Below, piece by piece: positions 32,557-40,804 of a stretch of 64,000 nt of DNA. A model generated the notes under the pieces. That model worked only from the letters and a program-made list of their open reading frames with translations. It did no database searches and was not told the origin of the DNA. The stretch is from Rhodoferax sp. (GTDB taxonomy: Bacteria; Pseudomonadota; Gammaproteobacteria; Burkholderiales; Burkholderiaceae_C), in assembly GCA_024236015.1 (NCBI GenBank), contig JACKLK010000012.1, forward strand, positions 67,592-131,591, read 5' to 3'. Each line of letters begins with the position of its first letter. The stretch's first letter is position 1. Both the position numbers and the translations under genes were made by a program.

Positions 32557-33822
32557 ATGGAACACCTGATTCGCAGCGCCGAGTCCCGATTGGCGCGCAT
32601 TAATGTGCCATTGAGCCTGCGCCTGCCGGGAGGGCGCACGGTAGGACCCCCACGCGCCGACGTCACGGTCGAATTCTCGCGCTGGCCCGCGGTCGCGCTG
32701 CTGGCGGCGGGCGAAATCGGCAAGATCGCCGAAGGTTTCGTCGAAGACCGGATCCGCATCGAAGGCACGATGCGCAAGGTCATGGACGTCGCCGCGCAGC
32801 TGCTGCCGGCCTCGCCGGTACCCGAGAAGATTCCCCTGTGGCAACGCGCGGTGCGTCGCGTGCGTTCGGCCGCGGCGCATTCGATCACGCGCGACGCCGC
32901 GCAGGTGCAGTTCCACTATGACGTCAGCGACGATTTCTATGCCTTGTGGCTGGATCCGAAGCGGGTCTATTCCTGCGCCTATTTCTCCCAGCCCGCCATG
33001 ACACTGGCGCAGGCCCAGGAGGCCAAGCTGGACCATATCTGCCGCAAGCTGATGCTGCGCCCGGGCGAACGCTTCCTGGACATCGGTGCCGGCTGGGGCG
33101 GCCTGTTGTTGTGGGCGGCCGAACATTACGGCGTCGACGCCACCGGCATCACGCTGTCGAAGAACCAGCATGCCCATGTCACGCAGCTGATCCGCGACAA
33201 GGGCCTGGAGTCGCGGGTGCGGGTGTTGTTGTGCGACTACCGCGACCTGGCGGCCGAGCAGCCCTTCGACAAGATCGCCTCGGTGGGCATGATCGAACAC
33301 GTCGGCCAGGCCAACCTGGGCGCCTACTTCGGCAAGATCTTCGGCCTGCTGGCCCCGGGCGGGCTGGTACTCAACCACGGCATCACGGCGGCCGGTCCGC
33401 AGGCCGGCCAGCTCGGCGCGGGCATCGGCGACTTCATCGAGAAATACATCTTCCCCGGCGGCGAACTGCTGCATGTCAGCCAGCTGCTGCGCGAAGGCGC
33501 GGTCGCCGGCCTGGAGATGCTCGACACCGAGAACCTGCGGCCGCACTACGCACGCACCTTGTGGGCCTGGTCCGACGGCCTCGAGGGCCAGCTCGGCCAG
33601 GCGCTGGTGGCGTTGCGCTCCAATGGCAGCACGCCGGCGCAGGCCGAACGGGTGCTGCGCGCCTACCGGCTCTACCTGGCCGGCAGCGCGATGAGTTTCG
33701 AGCGCGGCTGGTTGTCGCTGCACCAGATGCTGGCGACACGCCCGGCCCAGGGCGAAGATTTCGGCAATCCGCCGGGCGCGGCGTCGCGGTATCCGTTCAC
33801 CCGCAAATACATGTACCCTTGA
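32557..33822 (+). CDS. cfa: Cyclopropane-fatty-acyl-phospholipid synthase
   Basis: This 421-residue protein has an N-terminal lipid-binding domain of about 120 residues followed by a SAM methyltransferase domain: YDVSDDFYALWLD, YSCAYF, the SAM motif LDIGAGWGGL, MIEHVG and the end FERGWLSLHQML. Cfa adds a methylene group from SAM to cis double bonds of membrane phospholipid acyl chains, usually in stationary phase or stress. ATG 32557 is taken as start; a TTG at 32521 is possible but has no ribosome site. Length is slightly above the E. coli enzyme. Confidence 0.92.
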   Translation: MEHLIRSAESRLARINVPLSLRLPGGRTVGPPRADVTVEFSRWPAVALLAAGEIGKIAEGFVEDRIRIEGTMRKVMDVAAQLLPASPVPEKIPLWQRAVRRVRSAAAHSITRDAAQVQFHYDVSDDFYALWLDPKRVYSCAYFSQPAMTLAQAQEAKLDHICRKLMLRPGERFLDIGAGWGGLLLWAAEHYGVDATGITLSKNQHAHVTQLIRDKGLESRVRVLLCDYRDLAAEQPFDKIASVGMIEHVGQANLGAYFGKIFGLLAPGGLVLNHGITAAGPQAGQLGAGIGDFIEKYIFPGGELLHVSQLLREGAVAGLEMLDTENLRPHYARTLWAWSDGLEGQLGQALVALRSNGSTPAQAERVLRAYRLYLAGSAMSFERGWLSLHQMLATRPAQGEDFGNPPGAASRYPFTRKYMYP

Positions 33823-33887
33823 GACGCATCGGGTCCGACGACACCCGGACGGACCGGTGCGCTTGAATCAAGGGGGCACGGACGAGC

Positions 33888-34217
33888 ATGTTGTACAAGT
33901 TCAAATCCAAGGCGGCGGGTGACGTGATCATGCTGCAGGCCAATGGCGAGCAGATCCTGCGCATCATCGGCAAGGAGCCGGGCCCCAAGGGCATCGTGTT
34001 GCCCGAGCAGATGCCGGCCGCGATTGCCGCACTGGAACAGGCCATCGCGCAGGGCCAGCAGGCCGCGCAGCCAGCGGCCGACGATGGCGCGCCCCACGAC
34101 AAGGACGACGACACCCCCGCCGCCGACCGCGTCAGCCTGCGCCAGCGCGCCGCGCCGTTCATCGACATGCTCAGGCGCTGCCACCAGGCCGACAAGGAGA
34201 TCGTCTGGGGCGTCTGA
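33888..34217 (+). CDS. DUF1840 family protein
   Basis: This 109-residue cytoplasmic protein opens MLYKFKSKAAGDVIMLQANG, with ILRIIGKEPGPKGI and a C-terminal helix block RAAPFIDMLRRCHQADKEIVWGV, all typical of DUF1840, a family seen mainly in Beta- and Gammaproteobacteria. The middle is a Gln/Ala/Asp-rich linker. Function is unknown. A run AAGGGGG lies 11 nt before the ATG. The 3' end runs directly into the 75-bp tandem repeat. Confidence 0.85.
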   Translation: MLYKFKSKAAGDVIMLQANGEQILRIIGKEPGPKGIVLPEQMPAAIAALEQAIAQGQQAAQPAADDGAPHDKDDDTPAADRVSLRQRAAPFIDMLRRCHQADKEIVWGV

Positions 34218-34218
34218 A

Positions 34219-34413
34219 GGCTTGCGGGACAGACCGAGCCACACGCAGTGGGCGAGCTCTGTCCCCAACACTTCGTCGGATGTTCGGATGTCCGGCTTGC
34301 GGGACAGACCGAGCCACACCTAGTGGGCGAGCTCTGTCCCCAACACTTCGTCGGATGTTCGGATGTCCGGCTTGCGGGACGGACCGAGCCACACGCCGTG
34401 GGCGGGCGCCGTC
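34219..34413. repeat. 75-bp tandem repeat (about 2.5 copies), each with a hairpin
   Basis: Units begin with GGCTTGCGGGAC at 34219, 34294 and 34369, an exact period of 75 bp; the third unit is partial. In each unit GGGACAGA pairs with TCTGTCCC about 24 nt later (34226-34233 with 34258-34265 in unit 1), enclosing CCAC/GTGG around ACGCA. Unit 3 has changed to GACGG but pairs with CCGTC (34378-34382 with 34409-34413), a matched change on both arms. The array lies between convergent DUF1840 and the hypothetical gene at 34412, so it may end transcription from both sides. Confidence 0.8.
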
Positions 34414-34810
34414 AGCGCGCGGGCCGAAACCGCTCCAGCGCCTGCCGGCAGCTCTGGCCGGCAACGACACCGTGCGCGGCCGCCAGCGGATTGCAATGGC
34501 TGACGACGCCGGTGGCCAGCGTGCTGGCCGCCTCGCCGATCCGGGCCGTCATGTGCGAGACGGTGCAGGCGGCCAACCCCTGCTGCTGGAGCTGGTCCAG
34601 CGCCACCAGGCCGGCCCGGTCGAGACCGACGCCGGCATCGTTGAACACGGTGAACCGCGGCCGCGCCGCGATCGCATAACGGGCCGAACTGGCGCCGCCG
34701 TGCGAGCCGCAGACCGCCAGGCAGCCGGCGTCGGCCGGGCCGAGTTCGGTGATCGAGTCCACCACCCGCAGCGGCGGCGGACCCGACGCGGACACACGCT
34801 CAGTCGGCAA
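34412..34810 (-). CDS. Conserved hypothetical protein, possible small-molecule binding
   Basis: This protein has up to 132 residues with a compact start LRVVDSITELGP, a CLAVCGSHGGASSARYA stretch and a conserved-looking VFNDAGVGLDRAGL and VSHCNPLAAAHG. Three Cys and several Gly/Ser-rich loops suggest an alpha/beta enzyme or binding fold, but I recognise no named domain. The start may be TTG 34810 (overlapping the Bug gene by 11 nt) or GTG 34795. It is the last gene of the Bug/ligase/Liv run and its end touches the tandem repeat. Confidence 0.6.
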   Translation of the reverse strand: MPTERVSASGPPPLRVVDSITELGPADAGCLAVCGSHGGASSARYAIAARPRFTVFNDAGVGLDRAGLVALDQLQQQGLAACTVSHMTARIGEAASTLATGVVSHCNPLAAAHGVVAGQSCRQALERFRPAR

Positions 34811-35786
34811 ACTGTCCGGCCGCCTCGATCACCGGCTTGAGTTTCGCCATCTCGGCCGCGACGAAGGCCTTGTGCGCCGCCGGCTCGAGCCGGCCGTCGG
34901 TGACGACCAGCGCGCCCAGGGCTTCCTGCTTCTTGATGAAGTCCGGGTCCTTGAGCGCCATCTTCAGGCCCTCGTTGATCTGCTTGAGCACGGCCGGCGG
35001 CGTGCCCTTGGGTGCGTACAGAGCGTGCCAGATGGTCAGCTCGAAGTCCTTCAGACCCATTTCCTGCAGCGTCGGATAGTCCTTGAGCAGCTTGTGCTTG
35101 GACAGCGGCTTGGCGGTCGTGACCGCGAACGCCTTGACGCGGCCCGATTCGATCTGGCCCGTGGTGTTGGTGGTCTGGTCGCACATCAGGTCGACCTGGC
35201 CGCCCAGCAGCGCGTTCATGGCCGGGCCGGTGCCGCCGTAGGGAATCGTCGTCATCGCCTCCTTGGCCTTGACCGCCGACTGCCACATCAGGCTGCACAG
35301 GTGCGATGCCGAGCCCAGGCCGGCGTGGGCGATGTTGAGCTTGCCGGCATTGGCACGGATGTAGTTCTCGAAATCGCGGTAGGTGTTGGCGGGCAGCTGC
35401 GGCTTGCCGATCAGGGTCATCGGCACTTCGTTGACCATGCCCAGGAACTCGAAGTCCTCCAGTGGCTTGTAGGCGATCTTCTTGTACAGCGCCGGCGTGG
35501 ACGCCATGCCGATATGGAACAGCAGCAAGGTATGGCCATCGGGTGCGGCGCGCGCGACCTTGGTGGCGCCGATCGTGCCGCCGGCGCCGGCCGCGTTCTC
35601 GACCACGAAATTGGCGCTGCCGCCCATGGCCTTGCGCATGGCCTCGCCGAGCTGGCGCGCGACCAGGTCGGTCGGCCCGCCGGCGGCGAACGGCACGACG
35701 ATGGAGATCGGCTTGGATCCCGGGAAGGTCTGGGCGTTGGCCAGCATGGCCGTGGCGGCAACCGCAATCGCAAGGAGTCGTTTCAT
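34800..35786 (-). CDS. Bug-family tripartite tricarboxylate transporter substrate-binding protein
   Basis: This 328-residue protein has a signal peptide cut near ANA-Q and the Bug/TctC fold: FPGSKPISIVVPFAAGGPTD, VENAAGAGGTIG, IPYGGTGPAMNALLGGQVD and YAPKGTPPAVL. Bug proteins are periplasmic receptors for carboxylates or aromatic acids, far more numerous in Burkholderiales than their membrane partners. No TctA/TctB gene lies here, so this is an orphan receptor. ATG 35786 follows a GGAG-containing site. It may share a substrate with the Liv-type system upstream. Confidence 0.9.
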   Translation of the reverse strand: MKRLLAIAVAATAMLANAQTFPGSKPISIVVPFAAGGPTDLVARQLGEAMRKAMGGSANFVVENAAGAGGTIGATKVARAAPDGHTLLLFHIGMASTPALYKKIAYKPLEDFEFLGMVNEVPMTLIGKPQLPANTYRDFENYIRANAGKLNIAHAGLGSASHLCSLMWQSAVKAKEAMTTIPYGGTGPAMNALLGGQVDLMCDQTTNTTGQIESGRVKAFAVTTAKPLSKHKLLKDYPTLQEMGLKDFELTIWHALYAPKGTPPAVLKQINEGLKMALKDPDFIKKQEALGALVVTDGRLEPAAHKAFVAAEMAKLKPVIEAAGQFAD

Positions 35787-35902
35787 GGAAGTCACGATAA
35801 GGGGGTGAAGAGGACGCGAAGTGTACGGACCGCCGCGGCGGCGCGCATTCGCGTATTCACCTATTGGCCCAGCCTCCGGCCGGGCATTGTCCCGGCGCCG
35901 CC

Positions 35903-37156
35903 TCACCGGTAGCTGCGCGCGTCCTCGATCACCTTGCCGTCGTTGGGCAGGCTGCCCGGCAATACCAGTTCCACCTCGCCGCGCAGCTTGGTCACCTCGC
36001 GGATCGCCGCCTGCAGCTTCTCGATCAGCGCGTCCGGCCCGCTGCAGGCAGTCTCGACCTGCAGCGTCATGGTGTCGTTGGCCATCTCGCCGCGCACCAC
36101 CAGCCGTGCCTTGGCCACCTCGGGAAACCGCTTGGCGATCGCCTGCACCTGTCCGGGATGCACGAACATGCCGCGCACCTTGGTGGTCTGGTCGGCCCGT
36201 CCCATCCAGCCCTTGATGCGCGCATTGGTACGGCCGGTGGGACAGGCCCCGGGCAGGATGGCGCTCAGGTCGCCGGTGCCGAACCGTACCAGCGGATAGG
36301 CCGGGTTGAGCGTGGTCACGACCAGTTCGCCCACTTCGCCCTCGGGCACCGGGTCGCCGGTGCCCGGGCGCACGATCTCGACGATGACGGATTCGTCGAG
36401 CACCAGGCCTTCGCGCGCACGGGTCTCGTAGGCGATCAGGCCCAGGTCGGCGGTCGCGAAGCACTGGTAGCCCGCGATGCCGCGTTCCAGGAACCAGTCG
36501 CGCAGGCTGGGCGGATAAGCCTCGCCGCCGAACAAGGCCTTGGTCACGCTGGGCAGCGGCACACCCATGTCGGCCGCCTTCTCGACGATGATCTTCAGGA
36601 AGCTGGGCGTGCCGATGTAGCCGGCCGGACGCAGGTCGGCCATGGCCTGCACCTGCTGCTCGGTCTGGCCGGTGCCGGCCGCGAACACCGAGCAACCCAG
36701 CGCATGGGCGCCGGTTTCCATCATCGAGCCGGCCGGCACGAAGTGGTAGCTGAAGCAGTTGTGGATCAGCTCGCCGGGACGGAAGCCGGCGGCGAACATG
36801 GATCGCGCCAGGCGCCAGTAGTCGCTCGCGCGGCCCTCGGGCTCGTAGATCGGCCCCGGGCTGGCGAACACGCGCGGCATCTCGGCGCCAAAGCCGATGG
36901 CCGCAAAGCCGCCGAACACGTCCTGCGCGCGCTGGGCCTGCTGCTGCGCGAGCAGTTCGTGCTTGCGCGTGACCGGCAGCCGGGCCAGCGCCTGGCGGGT
37001 GTTCACCGCGGCCGGGTCCACGCCCTGCAGGATGCGGGCGAACGCCGCACTGGCGCGCTGCGCATGCGCCACCTGGCCCGGCAGGGCCTGCAGCAGGGCC
37101 GCTTCGCGCGCGGCCGGATCGCGGATTTCCAGGGAGTCGTAATGGTCGTGTTGCAT
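35903..37156 (-). CDS. Phenylacetate-CoA ligase-like AMP-forming enzyme
   Basis: This 417-residue protein is a PaaK-type ANL enzyme, shorter than usual ligases. It has SPGPIYEP near the phosphate loop, IGTPSFLKIIVEKA, LFGGEAYPPSL, the ATADLGLIAYE A5 block, RFGTGDLSAIL, and a C-terminal GRADQTTKVRGMFVHPGQV domain. It probably activates an aromatic or organic acid with CoA. It sits 35 nt downstream of livF and upstream of the Bug gene. The combination of two acyl-CoA ligases with a Liv transporter suggests uptake and activation of an aromatic or dicarboxylic acid, not leucine. Confidence 0.83.
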   Translation of the reverse strand: MQHDHYDSLEIRDPAAREAALLQALPGQVAHAQRASAAFARILQGVDPAAVNTRQALARLPVTRKHELLAQQQAQRAQDVFGGFAAIGFGAEMPRVFASPGPIYEPEGRASDYWRLARSMFAAGFRPGELIHNCFSYHFVPAGSMMETGAHALGCSVFAAGTGQTEQQVQAMADLRPAGYIGTPSFLKIIVEKAADMGVPLPSVTKALFGGEAYPPSLRDWFLERGIAGYQCFATADLGLIAYETRAREGLVLDESVIVEIVRPGTGDPVPEGEVGELVVTTLNPAYPLVRFGTGDLSAILPGACPTGRTNARIKGWMGRADQTTKVRGMFVHPGQVQAIAKRFPEVAKARLVVRGEMANDTMTLQVETACSGPDALIEKLQAAIREVTKLRGEVELVLPGSLPNDGKVIEDARSYR

Positions 37157-37191
37157 CGGATGGCGCCTCTCGATCGGATACGGAATGCGCG

Positions 37192-38001
37192 TCAGGCCAG
37201 CCAGCGCTTGCGCCGCTTGTAGCTCTTGACGTCCTTGAACGACTTGCGTTCGCCGCCGCCCATGCCCAGGTAGAACTCCTTGACGTCCTCGTTGTCGCGC
37301 AGATCGGCGGCGACGCCGTCCATCACCACGCGGCCGCTTTCCATGATGTAGCCGTAGTCGGCGTATTTCAGCGCCATGTTGGTGTTCTGCTCGGCCAGCA
37401 GGAAGGTGACCTTCTCCTTGGTGTTGAGGTCGCGCACGATGTTGAACACCTCCTCGACCAGCTGCGGCGCCAGTCCCATCGAGGGTTCGTCGAGCAGCAC
37501 CACGCTGGGGTTGGCCATCAACGCGCGGCCGATCGCGCACATCTGCTGTTCGCCGCCCGACGTGTAGGCAGCCTGGCTGGTGCGACGGGTCTTGAGTCGC
37601 GGGAAATAGGTGTAGACCTTGTCCAGGTTGCGCGCGATCTCGGCCTTGTCGGTGCGGGTGTAGGAGCCGGTCATCAGGTTCTCCTCGATCGTGAGGTGGG
37701 CGAAACAATGCCGCCCCTCCATGACCTGCACCACGCCGCGCTGCACCAGGTCGGCCGGCGAGAGGTTTTCGATGCGTTCGCCGCGCAGCTCGATCGAACC
37801 CTTGGTGACTTCGCCGCGTTCGCCCTTGAGCAGGTTGGAGATGGCGCGCAGCGTCGTCGTCTTGCCCGCGCCATTGCCGCCCAGGATGGCGACGATCTTT
37901 CCATTGGGCACGTGGAGCGAGACGCCCTTGAGCACCAGGATCACGTGGTTGTAGATGACCTCGATGCCATTGACATTGAGGACGATGTCCGAAGTGCTCA
38001 T
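37192..38001 (-). CDS. livF: Liv-type ABC transporter ATP-binding protein LivF
   Basis: This 269-residue ATPase has Walker A GGNGAGKTT, a QVMEGRHCFAHLTIEEN Q-loop region, a degenerate TSGGEQQMCAIGRAL signature, Walker B VVLLDEPSMGL and switch-region LLAEQNTNMAL. It has a C-terminal extension, MGGGERKSFKDVKSYKRRKRW, that is longer and more basic than LivF of E. coli. It partners LivG on the cytoplasmic face of the LivHM permease. It is separated from the binding-protein gene by 235 nt that contain a hairpin repeat. Confidence 0.9.
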   Translation of the reverse strand: MSTSDIVLNVNGIEVIYNHVILVLKGVSLHVPNGKIVAILGGNGAGKTTTLRAISNLLKGERGEVTKGSIELRGERIENLSPADLVQRGVVQVMEGRHCFAHLTIEENLMTGSYTRTDKAEIARNLDKVYTYFPRLKTRRTSQAAYTSGGEQQMCAIGRALMANPSVVLLDEPSMGLAPQLVEEVFNIVRDLNTKEKVTFLLAEQNTNMALKYADYGYIMESGRVVMDGVAADLRDNEDVKEFYLGMGGGERKSFKDVKSYKRRKRWLA

Positions 38002-38169
38002 GCGCGATTCCGTTTCATGCTGTGTGAGGCCAACTGCAAGGCCGGCGCTGCCAGCCTTGCAGTTGGCGGCTCGTCACCGAGCCGCCACCGGGCCATAAAA
38101 GGTCGAACAATCATGGAGCAGGCAAGTAGGGTCCCCCACGGAACTGGCTCTGCCAGGCCGTAGGGGGCG

Positions 38170-38229
38170 CCCCCCAGTGGGGGGTTCGGCCGGTCTACAC
38201 GCAGTGAGACCGGACAGACGGGGGGCGTC
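38170..38229. repeat. Hairpin repeat of the ACACGCAGTG family inside the Liv operon
   Basis: CCCCCC-AGT-GGGGGG (38170-38184) is followed by CCGGTCT-ACACGCAGTG-AGACCGG (38190-38213) and a run ACGGGGGGCGTC. The second stem differs from the copies at 57835 and 57943 at paired positions, so pairing is kept. It lies between the binding-protein gene and livF and could weaken or process the transcript there. Confidence 0.75.
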
Positions 38230-38236
38230 TACCATC

Positions 38237-39568
38237 TCAGGACTGGCAGTCCTGGCCCGAACGACGGGTCCACTTCTTCTCGGCGGCGTACTTGTCGGCG
38301 GCGTTCTTGACCATCGGCTTGATGATCTGGTCGTCGGCCTGGTACCAGTCGCTGGAGAACACCCACTTGCTGCCGTCCCAGGTGTGGATACGGGCCCAGG
38401 CCGCACCCATGTGGTCCTGGCAGCTGGTGGAGATCGGACGCATCACGTTCTTGAAGCCCAGCGCGTTGAGCTTGTCCTGCGTCAGGTTGAGGTTCTCATA
38501 ACCCCAGCGTGCCTGCTCGGCCGTCATGACCTTGCCCTTGCCGAAACGCTCCTGCGCCGCGCGCACACCTTCGACCGCGAACATCGCGCTCATCAGGCCG
38601 CGCATGTACAGCACCTGGCCGACCTCTTCCTTCGGTCCCGTGCCCTCGTTCTTGGCATGCAGCTTGGTCAGGATCTCCTTGACCACGTCGGAGTTGGTCT
38701 CGGTGCCGTGCTGCATCGTGATCGCGTTGTAGCCCTTGGCACCCGCGCCGACGTCCTTGACGTCCGGCTCGGCGCCGGCCCACCAGACACCGTACATCTT
38801 CTCGCGCGGATAACCCGTGGCCTGGGCCTCCTTGAGCGCGGTGGAATTCATCACGCCCCAGCCCCACAACAACACGTAGTCGGGCCGGTTCTGGCGCACC
38901 TGCAGCCAGGTCGCCTTCTGCTCGACACCCGGATGGGTCACCGGCAACACGCTGAGCTGGAAGCCGTGCATCGCCGCGCGCTCCTCGAGCAGCGGGATCG
39001 GCTCCTTGCCGTAAGGGCTGTCATGGTAGATCAGCGTGATCTTCTTGCCCTTGAGCTTGTCCAGGCCGCCTTCCTTCTTGGCGATGTGCTGGATCAGCAC
39101 GTCGGCGGCCACCCAGTAGGTGCCGGCGATCGGGAAGTTCCACTTGAACACGCCGCCGTCGGCCGACTCGCTGCGGCCGTAGCCGGCGGTGATCAGCGGG
39201 ATCTTGTCCACCGGCGCCTTCTCGGTCAACGCGAACGTGATGCCGGTCGACAGCGGTTGGAACACGGTCGCACCGCCGTTCTTGCCCTTGAGGCGCTCGT
39301 AGCATTCGACGCCGCGGTCGGTGGCGTAGCCGGTCTCGCATTCCTCGAACACCACCTTCACGCCGTTGATGCCGCCACGCGCATTGGTGAGCTTGAGGTA
39401 GTCGGCGTATCCGTTGGCGAACGGCACGCCGTTGGGCGCGTAGGCGCCGGTGCGGTACACGAGCGAGGGAAAGAACTGCTCCTGCGCCTGTGCGGCGGTC
39501 GTCACCAACGCCGACGTCAGGCCTGCACAGGCCACGGTCACCCCCAGTACCAGGTTTCGAATCTTCAT
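38237..39568 (-). CDS. Liv-family periplasmic substrate-binding protein
   Basis: This 443-residue protein has a signal peptide (KIRNLVLGVTVACAGLTSAL, cut near AQA-Q) and a type I periplasmic-binding fold: FANGYADYLKLTNARGGING, CETGYATDRGVECYERL, ITLIYHDSPYGKEPIPLL and VLLWGWGVMNSTALKEA. It is longer than the amino-acid receptors (about 370) and belongs to the HAAT-type branch linked to aromatic or urea-type substrates. ATG 39568 follows GGAGACTGAAGTG. The paired Cys residues (CETG...VEC) may form a disulfide. The substrate is unknown; context points to an organic acid later joined to CoA. Confidence 0.88.
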   Translation of the reverse strand: MKIRNLVLGVTVACAGLTSALVTTAAQAQEQFFPSLVYRTGAYAPNGVPFANGYADYLKLTNARGGINGVKVVFEECETGYATDRGVECYERLKGKNGGATVFQPLSTGITFALTEKAPVDKIPLITAGYGRSESADGGVFKWNFPIAGTYWVAADVLIQHIAKKEGGLDKLKGKKITLIYHDSPYGKEPIPLLEERAAMHGFQLSVLPVTHPGVEQKATWLQVRQNRPDYVLLWGWGVMNSTALKEAQATGYPREKMYGVWWAGAEPDVKDVGAGAKGYNAITMQHGTETNSDVVKEILTKLHAKNEGTGPKEEVGQVLYMRGLMSAMFAVEGVRAAQERFGKGKVMTAEQARWGYENLNLTQDKLNALGFKNVMRPISTSCQDHMGAAWARIHTWDGSKWVFSSDWYQADDQIIKPMVKNAADKYAAEKKWTRRSGQDCQS

Positions 39569-39709
39569 CACTTCAGTCTCCTTCAAAAAATTACTTGCAC
39601 ACTCACACAACCACCCAGGCCCCTGGAATCAACCCCACCTGGCATCGATGCATCGGCTCCACCCGGGTGCGGGACGGATCCGATGCCCCATGCCGAATGG
39701 GGCTGGACA

Positions 39710-40786
39710 TCAGTGCGGGAAGGGCCACAACCGCAACTTCTGCTTGCCGATGCTCCACAACCGCGCCAGTCCGTGCGGCTCCACGATCAGGAACCAGACG
39801 ATCAAGGCGCCGAAGATCATGAACTCGGTATGCGAGACGGCCGCCGTCGAGATGTCGACGCCGATCAGCGTGCCGACCCAGGGCAGGAACTGGTTCAGGA
39901 AGATCGGCAACACCACGATGAACGCGGCGCCGAAGAAACTGCCCATGATCGAACCCATGCCGCCGATGATCACCATGAACAGCAGCTGGAACGACCGGTC
40001 GATCGAGAACGCCGCCGGCTCCCACGAACCCAGGTGCACGAAGCCCCACAGGCCGCCGGCCACGCCGATGATGAAGGAGCTGATCGCGAACGCGCTGAGC
40101 TTGGCGTACATCGGCCGGATGCCGATCACGGCCGCGGCCACGTCCATGTCGCGGATCGCCATCCACTCGCGTCCGATGGCCGAACGCACCAGGTTCTTCG
40201 CCAGCAGCGCGAACACCACCAGGAAACCCAGGCAGAACAGGTATTTCTCGACCGGCGTGTTGATGGTCCAGCCCAGCACCTGCAGGTTGGACACCGACAC
40301 CGAACCGGAGGCATTGTTGTTGGTGAACCAGCCGATGCGCAGGAACGCCCAGTCGCAGAAGAACTGCGCCGCCAGCGTGGCCACGGCCAGGTACAGGCCC
40401 TTGACGCGCAGGCTGGGGATGCCGAACACGATGCCCACCAGCGTGGCGAAGAATCCGCCCGACAACAACGCGACGATCAGCGGCATGCCGTCGATGCGGA
40501 TGAAGGTGTTGTAGGCCGCGTACGCGCCCACCGCCATGAACGCACCCGAGCCCAGCGAGATCTGCCCGCAATACCCGACCAGCACGTTGACGCCGATGGC
40601 CGCCAGCGACAGGATCAGGAACGGGATCAGGATGGCGCGGTACATGTATTCGTCGACGATCATCGGCACGCCGACGAAGGCGAAGGCGATCAGCGCCAGG
40701 ATCATCCAGCGGTCCTGCGCGATCGGGAAGATCTGCTGGTCCGCGCGGTACGAGGTCTTGAACTGGCCGTTTTCTCTGTAGAACAT
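39710..40786 (-). CDS. livM: Liv-type ABC permease LivM
   Basis: This 358-residue membrane protein has about nine hydrophobic segments, an N-terminal WMILALIAFAFVGVPMIV, the family stretch YCGQISLGSGAFMAVGAY, a cytoplasmic EREWMAIRDMDVAAAVIGI-like coupling loop (here IGREWMAIRDMDVAAAVIG) and LWGFVHLGSWEP. It forms the translocation path with LivH. It lies 18 nt after livH. The gap of 141 nt to the binding-protein gene has no other gene. Confidence 0.92.
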   Translation of the reverse strand: MFYRENGQFKTSYRADQQIFPIAQDRWMILALIAFAFVGVPMIVDEYMYRAILIPFLILSLAAIGVNVLVGYCGQISLGSGAFMAVGAYAAYNTFIRIDGMPLIVALLSGGFFATLVGIVFGIPSLRVKGLYLAVATLAAQFFCDWAFLRIGWFTNNNASGSVSVSNLQVLGWTINTPVEKYLFCLGFLVVFALLAKNLVRSAIGREWMAIRDMDVAAAVIGIRPMYAKLSAFAISSFIIGVAGGLWGFVHLGSWEPAAFSIDRSFQLLFMVIIGGMGSIMGSFFGAAFIVVLPIFLNQFLPWVGTLIGVDISTAAVSHTEFMIFGALIVWFLIVEPHGLARLWSIGKQKLRLWPFPH

Positions 40787-40804
40787 GGTGTTGCCTTCCT
40801 GCCG

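Noticed and set aside
34219..34413. Tandem repeat as a CRISPR array
   Set aside because: The units are contiguous copies with no distinct spacers between short repeats, and there are no cas genes.
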